Assembly: GCF_900636475.1 (NCBI RefSeq)
Contig: NZ_LR134283.1
Span: 1,426,001-1,490,000 of the forward strand
Reading direction: 5' to 3'
Origin: Streptococcus anginosus
GTDB taxonomy: Bacteria > Bacillota > Bacilli > Lactobacillales > Streptococcaceae
Length of the DNA stretch: 64,000 bases
The notes under the pieces were generated by a model. The model was not told the origin of the DNA. It was given only the letters and a program-made list of their open reading frames with translations, and did no database searches. Below, one piece after another: positions 58,863 to 64,000 of this stretch (position 1 is its first letter; each line of letters opens with the position of its first letter). A program made the position numbers and the translations under genes.

Positions 58863-59405
58863 TTATTTTGTATAAACTTCTTCTTTTAAAACCCCTACAT
58901 ATGGTAGATTTCGATAGTTTTCATCAAAATCTAGACCATAACCAACTACAAATTCATTTGGAATTGTAAAACATGTGTAATCCGCTTCAATATCAACTTT
59001 TCGTCCTGCCGGCTTGTCTAAAAGTGTAGCAATTTTAACAGACGCAGCTTTTTTCTCCCTAAATAATTCACACAGACTTTTCAATGTTTTTCCCGTATCA
59101 ATAATATCTTCGACAAAAAGAATATGACGTCCAGCAATATCTTGATCAATATCTTTAATAATATTGATAACACCACTACTAGATGTTCCACCATGATAGC
59201 TTGACACTAACATAAAATCCATTTCAATATGGGTATCAACATACTTTATCAACTCTGCCATAAAAGGAATGGAACCTTTTAGAATTCCTACAAAAATAGG
59301 ATTTTTCCCTGCATAATCACTAGTTAATTGAGCTCCTAAATTTTGTGCTGCTGCCACGATCTCATCATGTGAAACCAAAACTTTCTTAATATCTTGTTCT
59401 AGCAT
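58863..59405 (-). CDS. hpt: Hypoxanthine-guanine phosphoribosyltransferase Hpt
   Basis: Hpt salvages hypoxanthine and guanine with PRPP. The 180-residue protein has the PRPP loop [14 protein letters not shown] and the base-recognition region [18 protein letters not shown]. It lies between tilS and ftsH, the conserved Firmicute order. Confidence 0.97.
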   Translation of the reverse strand: MLEQDIKKVLVSHDEIVAAAQNLGAQLTSDYAGKNPIFVGILKGSIPFMAELIKYVDTHIEMDFMLVSSYHGGTSSSGVINIIKDIDQDIAGRHILFVEDIIDTGKTLKSLCELFREKKAASVKIATLLDKPAGRKVDIEADYTCFTIPNEFVVGYGLDFDENYRNLPYVGVLKEEVYTK

Positions 59406-59410
59406 CTTCT

Positions 59411-60688
59411 TTACCTATCTAAATTTTGAATATAAAGTTTGTTATACATTATATCATTTTTTTGACTCTTACTCAAATCACATGTTACGATTCCAGCAAT
59501 TGCTAAGATTTCCCCATTTTGCTCAATAATAATAGCATTTTTTCTTTGATCTATAGGGATTTTTTGATCAATAAAGTAACGACGAAGCTTTTTATGGTGT
59601 TGGTTCAAGATAATTTCATCTTGTTCTTTTCTATGTCGAAGTAAAATTTCTGTTTCACGTGAAACAAATACTTCTTGGATGTTTTTTTCATGAAGCTCTT
59701 TTCCAAAAGAAAAGCGATAATTACCATATTCCACAATATCGTTATATTTTAACAAAATTGAATCCACTTTTAAATCAGACTGTGGACTGATTTTACGAAT
59801 CTCAAAGGAATCATAATTTTTATAGAGTTCGTAACCCGCTTTAAGTGGTTGCTGATAATTAGATTGCTTGTTCAAGATTGCTAAAATATCAGAAAACTGT
59901 GCTTTACTGAGCTGCAAATCAGGAAATTTCTTTAAATAAGCCTGTAGCAAAAAACTTTGCACAGAGTAAGGTTGAGATTGAAATTCCTGCAGATTCGTCG
60001 CTACAATATTTTTAGTTAAATATGCTAATGCATCTTGCATTTGAGAAATTTCTGTTCCCAATTCTATTAAATGCTTCCTGAACTGCGGATTTTCTTGTTC
60101 TAACAATGGAAAATACTCATTTCGAATTCGATTGCGCAAATAATGGTTCTCTTGATTTGTCCAATCCTCAAAATGAAAAATAGGAGGGAAATTTGATTTT
60201 TGAAAAGAAAGCAACGGTCTTATCAATTCTCCATTTGCAAATTTTTGTTTTTCTTTCATTCCTGAAATATGAAATAAACGGCTGCCACGAAGAATTCTCA
60301 TAAAAATCGTTTCTGCTTGGTCATCAGCATGGTGTGCTGTCACCAAAGCTGTGCAATTTTCTTCTAACATAATTTTTTTGAAAAAAGCATAGCGAAAATC
60401 ACGCGCTTTTTGTTCTGAGAATGGTCCAGAAAAACTTGATGTAAAAATGCTTACACCAAGTTTCGTTGCTATTTTTTTTAATTCTTCTTCCTCAAAATCA
60501 GATTCTTCTCTCACTCCATGATTAACATGAGCAAGGTAGATTTCTATTTCTAGTTTTTCGCGATATTTATAAAGCCAGTCAAGCAAAGTCATAGAATCTA
60601 GTCCACCAGAAATAGCAAGTAAAACTTTTCTATGATGTCTGAAATAGCTTTTTTTTTGCACCATTTGAAAAAATTGTTGTTCTATCAT
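59411..60688 (-). CDS. tilS: tRNA(Ile)-lysidine synthase TilS
   Basis: TilS converts C34 of tRNA-Ile2 (CAT) to lysidine so that it reads ATA. The 425-residue protein has the PP-loop SGGLDS at residues 27-32, NHGVREES and [11 protein letters not shown] in the N-terminal domain, and TilS-type C-terminal domains. Its substrate is probably the Ile2 tRNA at 49589. ATG 60688 overlaps the upstream hydrolase stop by 4 bp. Confidence 0.95.
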   Translation of the reverse strand: MIEQQFFQMVQKKSYFRHHRKVLLAISGGLDSMTLLDWLYKYREKLEIEIYLAHVNHGVREESDFEEEELKKIATKLGVSIFTSSFSGPFSEQKARDFRYAFFKKIMLEENCTALVTAHHADDQAETIFMRILRGSRLFHISGMKEKQKFANGELIRPLLSFQKSNFPPIFHFEDWTNQENHYLRNRIRNEYFPLLEQENPQFRKHLIELGTEISQMQDALAYLTKNIVATNLQEFQSQPYSVQSFLLQAYLKKFPDLQLSKAQFSDILAILNKQSNYQQPLKAGYELYKNYDSFEIRKISPQSDLKVDSILLKYNDIVEYGNYRFSFGKELHEKNIQEVFVSRETEILLRHRKEQDEIILNQHHKKLRRYFIDQKIPIDQRKNAIIIEQNGEILAIAGIVTCDLSKSQKNDIMYNKLYIQNLDR

Positions 60689-61965
60689 TTTAAAACCTCA
60701 TAAATATCATCTGCAATTTTAGAAATGGTGTCATAATCAGCATGATTTGTAAAAATAGACAGAACAAAAGGAGAATTAGCATAAACAATTGCAACATCAT
60801 GCTTAAAATCATAAGCATCCCCAATTTTATGAGCTACTTTTACATTTATATTCTTAGAAATACGCTGTCCATCAAAATTTGTTTGTGATAGTGCATTGAT
60901 AATGTCCCCGTTTTGTTCATAGATAGCTTCCATCACATTTCCTGCCATCCTTGCTGAAGCATCGCGTTTTTCCACATCCCATTTTTTTCCAGCAATTTGC
61001 TCAATTGTTGCTTGATAAGTGCTGTCAGATTGATTAGTAATATAATATCCTAAAATATTTGTAGCTGCATTATCTGATTCTTTTGCAATATGGTTCATCA
61101 AATCCTGAATGCTGTAGGACTTATTATCTGATTTTTTAGAAATGCTTCCACTACCTTCTGTATCATAAGCACCTGAATAGTCATTTACAGCAGGAATATA
61201 TTTTAAACCAGAAGATGATTTGTATTTTCCTTCATTTAATTGCTTCTGAGCGTAATAAAGAATAGGAAGTTTTGCCACACTAGCAGAATACATTTCCAAA
61301 TCTGGATTTATACCAGCAGTTTTTCCAGAATCTAATTGTTTTACATAGATAGAATAGTCTACTTTATTATACTTGCTTGTTAAAATCTCTTGAACTTTAT
61401 CCATACGATTATCTGTATCAGACAAGTATTTCACATCAATCCAACCTTTGCCTTCAACATGAGCATATTTTCCTGATGCTGTCTCAGCAAGTTGGGTCAC
61501 TTTCACCGAATGATAAGAAGATAAATTCGTCTTAACTTCCTTTGTTCCATTTACAAAAGGTTGATTGTAAACTACAAATGATGGTCTAAGCCACATTGTT
61601 TGAGAAATATCTGCACTAGATTGGACAACATCATCATAAATCATTCGTTTATCAGCAGGAACAAATTGCCCATTTACGAGTTTAAAAACTGGGAGTCCTT
61701 GTTCATTGACTTGTAAGTCAGAAAGTTTAATTGATGTATTCGGAGTTAAACTCCCAGCAACTTTTTCTAAATTTAAGGACGTATAAGTTGGAATTTGCTC
61801 ATAAACATTTGGATTGGTTGGAAGATCCGTGTAGTAGTTACTGTAGATCGTACTAGTAATTTCATACTGTTGCTTTGCAGTCAATTCGACATCTTGTTCC
61901 GTACTTACTACTACTTTTGCAGTAAAAAATGCTGGCAACAATAATAGAAATAGCAACTTACGCAT
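60685..61965 (-). CDS. Secreted class A beta-lactamase-like serine hydrolase
   Basis: A 426-residue secreted protein with a signal peptide (about residues 1-21). The N-terminal half (~190 residues) is of unknown fold, with SH3-like WIDVKYL at about 175-181. A C-terminal class A beta-lactamase-like domain shows Ser229-x-x-Lys232 in SASVAKL, Ser297-Asp-Asn in ESDNAATN, and Lys379-Ile-Gly in place of KTG. True beta-lactamase activity is doubtful. The position matches the uncharacterised gene before tilS in pneumococcus. It probably acts on peptidoglycan peptides or is a non-catalytic binding protein. Confidence 0.85.
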   Translation of the reverse strand: MRKLLFLLLLPAFFTAKVVVSTEQDVELTAKQQYEITSTIYSNYYTDLPTNPNVYEQIPTYTSLNLEKVAGSLTPNTSIKLSDLQVNEQGLPVFKLVNGQFVPADKRMIYDDVVQSSADISQTMWLRPSFVVYNQPFVNGTKEVKTNLSSYHSVKVTQLAETASGKYAHVEGKGWIDVKYLSDTDNRMDKVQEILTSKYNKVDYSIYVKQLDSGKTAGINPDLEMYSASVAKLPILYYAQKQLNEGKYKSSSGLKYIPAVNDYSGAYDTEGSGSISKKSDNKSYSIQDLMNHIAKESDNAATNILGYYITNQSDSTYQATIEQIAGKKWDVEKRDASARMAGNVMEAIYEQNGDIINALSQTNFDGQRISKNINVKVAHKIGDAYDFKHDVAIVYANSPFVLSIFTNHADYDTISKIADDIYEVLK

Positions 61966-62086
61966 GCTCTCCCCTTTCCTTTTTAGTCTCTTCTAATTTT
62001 AAAGCCTGATTCTTTCTGGATAATTCTTCTAATTTTTCATCAGAAAACTCCAAAAATTGTTCAATCGTTTTTAATAAATTTTCCAT
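61958..62086 (-). CDS. Small conserved protein, 42 aa, between divIC and the serine hydrolase
   Basis: A 42-residue charged helical peptide (MENLLKTIEQFLEFSDEKLE...) rich in Glu and Lys. It starts at ATG 62086, 2 bp after the DivIC stop, and overlaps the serine hydrolase start by 8 bp. A similar short ORF sits at this spot in pneumococcus as I recall. The tight overlaps on both sides support real translation. Function unknown. Confidence 0.8.
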   Translation of the reverse strand: MENLLKTIEQFLEFSDEKLEELSRKNQALKLEETKKERGEHA

Positions 62087-62088
62087 CC

Positions 62089-62457
62089 TTACTGTGGCAA
62101 CAATCCTGGGATTGTATAGATATATTCCCCTTGTTTAGAATAATAATATTTAGCACGTGCATATTTAGCAGCATATTCTTCATCTTTTAATTTATTAGCA
62201 AAAGCTTTTTGAGATTCTTTTTCGTTGCTTATTTCTTCGTATCTCTTTTGTAGATGCATCAATTGTGTTCGACGTTCTAATAAATTTCGATAGCTTTGAA
62301 CCAAATTAAATGTCGGTAAAATAAACAATAAGATGACTAAAATCAACACCCAACCCATAAAGCGATTCTTTTTTCTTCTTTCTTGCTCTAAATAACGGCG
62401 ATGTTGGTTTTCATCTTGTATATAGCGATTATTTAATTGAACAATATTTCTAGCCAT
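62089..62457 (-). CDS. divIC: Septum formation initiator DivIC
   Basis: A 122-residue bitopic division protein with a basic cytoplasmic N-terminus, one transmembrane helix (about residues 34-53), then a coiled coil (about 58-95) and [19 protein letters not shown], the DivIC signature. With FtsL and DivIB it forms the divisome subcomplex. It overlaps rqcP by 8 bp. Confidence 0.92.
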   Translation of the reverse strand: MARNIVQLNNRYIQDENQHRRYLEQERRKKNRFMGWVLILVILLFILPTFNLVQSYRNLLERRTQLMHLQKRYEEISNEKESQKAFANKLKDEEYAAKYARAKYYYSKQGEYIYTIPGLLPQ

Positions 62458-62716
62458 CTACTTCTACCTTTGTTTCTTTTATAATTTCGTACATTTTAGT
62501 GGCATCTTCTTTTTTAGTACTGTCTTTCATTTCTAGAACACGAACTAATAAAATTTTATTTCCAAAACGAATCTCTATTTCATCATTGATTTTTAAATCT
62601 GTTGAACTTTTAGCTAAAATTCCATTTACTTTAATTCTTCCTTTATCGGCCACCTCTTTAGCAATAGGACGACGTTTTATAATACGGGATACTTTTAAAT
62701 ATTTATCTAATCTCAT
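62450..62716 (-). CDS. rqcP: S4-domain ribosome quality-control protein RqcP
   Basis: An 88-residue S4 RNA-binding protein ([36 protein letters not shown]). The Bacillus homologue YabO/RqcP helps RqcH add alanine tails to stalled nascent chains. It follows mfd and precedes divIC, as in other Firmicutes. Confidence 0.93.
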   Translation of the reverse strand: MRLDKYLKVSRIIKRRPIAKEVADKGRIKVNGILAKSSTDLKINDEIEIRFGNKILLVRVLEMKDSTKKEDATKMYEIIKETKVEVDG

Positions 62717-62795
62717 AAAGTTACCTCAATTTATTATTTTACCATTTTTTAAGAAAATATTATAGATGAAAGCGAAACTTTACAAAATTGTAAAG

Positions 62796-64000
62796 TTAGC
62801 AATTTTTCTTTTGATTTTTAATTTCTACTAATTTTTCTGAAAACTGCAAAAGTCCTTCTAAAATTTCATAATCTTTTTTATTTTTTACATCAAATATAAC
62901 TTCAATCAATCCCTTATTTTCTGAAATTCTTGCTTTTAAATTTGTCACAGAAAGAGCTTCAAAGTAATCTTGAGTTAAGAAAAACTGTTGAGAAACTTTT
63001 TCAAATCGGACAATCACAGATTGTTGCTTTTTTTCAACAAGCTGGACAAAAGCTTGATCTAAATAAGACTTTACAAGGCCAATTTCTAATAAAAAGGCAA
63101 CAACATCTGGATATTCTCCAAAACGATCTATCAATTCATTCTGTAATTCTTCATAATTTACACGATTGTCAATCTCGCGAATACGTTTGTAAATCTCAAT
63201 TTTCTGCCTTTCATCAGTAATGTAATCGCTAGGAAGATAGGCATCAATCTGCAAATTAATTTCAGCATTTCCTTTTTGCCTTCTTTTTTCTTTACCTTGT
63301 TTTTTAGCAATAGCCTCTTCTAATAATTGAGAATACATTTCAAAGCCAACAGAATCAATAAAACCAGATTGTGAACTTCCTAAAATATTTCCAGCACCAC
63401 GAATAGATAAATCTCGCATAGCAATTTTAAAACCAGAGCCTAATTCTGTAAATCCTTTTATAGTTTCCAAACGTTTTTCAGAAATTTCTGTCAAAATCTT
63501 GTCAGGACGATACATGAGATAGGCATAAGCAATACGATTACTACGACCAATACGCCCTCTTAATTGATATAAAGTTGACAATCCCATGTAATCTGCATTT
63601 TCAATAAAAAGAGTATTAACATTAGGAATATCAACACCAGTTTCAATAATAGTCGTTGTCACCAAAATATCATATTCCCCATTGATAAAATCAAGTAAAG
63701 TATTTTCAAGAAGAATTTCACTCATTTGACCATGTATATATCCAATAGAAGCTTCTGGAATCAATTCTTTCAATTCTGAAACTTTTCGCTCCATTGTGTC
63801 AACTTTATTGTAAAGATAGTAAACCTGCCCCCCTCGATCCATTTCTCTTAAAACTGCATCTCGAATAACTGTTGCATTATTTTCTAAAACATAAGTTTGA
63901 ACTGGGTAGCGATTTGTTGGAGGAGTTTCAATAACTGATAAATCACGTATACCTAACATAGACATATGGAGTGTACGAGGAATAGGGGTCGCCGTCAAAG
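62796..64000 (-). CDS. mfd: Transcription-repair coupling factor Mfd, C-terminal part only
   Basis: Mfd removes stalled RNA polymerase and recruits UvrA to damage. The window holds about the last 400 residues. The frame enters at the right edge in the helicase domain ([15 protein letters not shown]) and continues through [26 protein letters not shown] and [14 protein letters not shown] to the C-terminal regulatory domain. The full gene should be about 1160-1170 codons, so roughly two thirds is outside. No clear terminator follows. A weak AACTTTAC/GTAAAGTT hairpin overlaps its stop. Confidence 0.95.
   Translation of the reverse strand, partial: LTATPIPRTLHMSMLGIRDLSVIETPPTNRYPVQTYVLENNATVIRDAVLREMDRGGQVYYLYNKVDTMERKVSELKELIPEASIGYIHGQMSEILLENTLLDFINGEYDILVTTTIIETGVDIPNVNTLFIENADYMGLSTLYQLRGRIGRSNRIAYAYLMYRPDKILTEISEKRLETIKGFTELGSGFKIAMRDLSIRGAGNILGSSQSGFIDSVGFEMYSQLLEEAIAKKQGKEKRRQKGNAEINLQIDAYLPSDYITDERQKIEIYKRIREIDNRVNYEELQNELIDRFGEYPDVVAFLLEIGLVKSYLDQAFVQLVEKKQQSVIVRFEKVSQQFFLTQDYFEALSVTNLKARISENKGLIEVIFDVKNKKDYEILEGLLQFSEKLVEIKNQKKNC

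Overview
The window is low-GC Firmicute DNA and almost certainly the oriC-proximal arm of a Streptococcus chromosome, printed in reverse so that most genes lie on the minus strand. Read from the right end, the order is mfd, rqcP, divIC, a 42-aa ORF, a class A beta-lactamase-like serine hydrolase, tilS, hpt, ftsH, comX, an rRNA operon with 18 downstream tRNAs, mreCD, pcsB, prs, an aromatic aminotransferase, recO, plsX, an acyl carrier protein and the pur genes. The bga/PTS operon resembles that of Streptococcus pneumoniae. The dha locus resembles that of Lactococcus. Together these point to the sanguinis/mitis side of the genus. The species is not proven from this window.

Layout from low to high coordinate. 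1-7.4 kb: adhE (cut by the window edge) with a Rex- and CcpA-like promoter, a membrane acyltransferase/MORN/low-MW phosphatase operon, a Cia-dependent small RNA, and a ruvB-nucleotidyltransferase pair. 7.5-16.3 kb: a galactoside operon, bgaC-PTS IIB-IIC-IID-IIA-agaS-lacD-galM, with a divergent GntR regulator. 16.5-21 kb: glycerol/dihydroxyacetone use (glpF-dhaM-dhaL-dhaK, divergent dhaS-dhaQ, and a DhaS-type operator between them). 21-42 kb: purine biosynthesis (purC, L, F, M, N, H, D, E, K, B). It is interrupted by a secreted CHAP/GBS-Bsp-repeat protein, a DUF523 gene and an AT-rich accessory patch (22.3-25.1 kb). 42-49 kb: phospholipid, DNA repair, PRPP and cell-shape/wall genes. 49-56 kb: tRNAs, 5S, 23S, tRNA-Ala and 16S. 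56-64 kb: comX and the ftsH to mfd housekeeping run.

The genes join up metabolically. BgaC releases terminal galactose, the mannose-family PTS imports sugar, and AgaS and LacD carry it through tagatose phosphates. GlpF and Dha feed glycerol and dihydroxyacetone into triose phosphates. Prs supplies PRPP to PurF and Hpt. PcsB, MreCD, DivIC and the CHAP protein serve wall growth and division.

The best candidate for something undescribed is at 22.3-24.1 kb: a ComF-like phosphoribosyltransferase and a DprA-like SLOG-fold protein in a coupled pair. They sit behind three direct repeats and a decayed racemase gene, and upstream of a large composite hairpin in the purB leader. Other points worth a look are the csRNA with a perfect CiaR box, a duplicated purM start region, a duplicated tRNA-Arg, a probable leaderless ruvB promoter, and a WalR-like box that shares bases with the mreD terminator. 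I see no CRISPR array, intact IS element or prophage.
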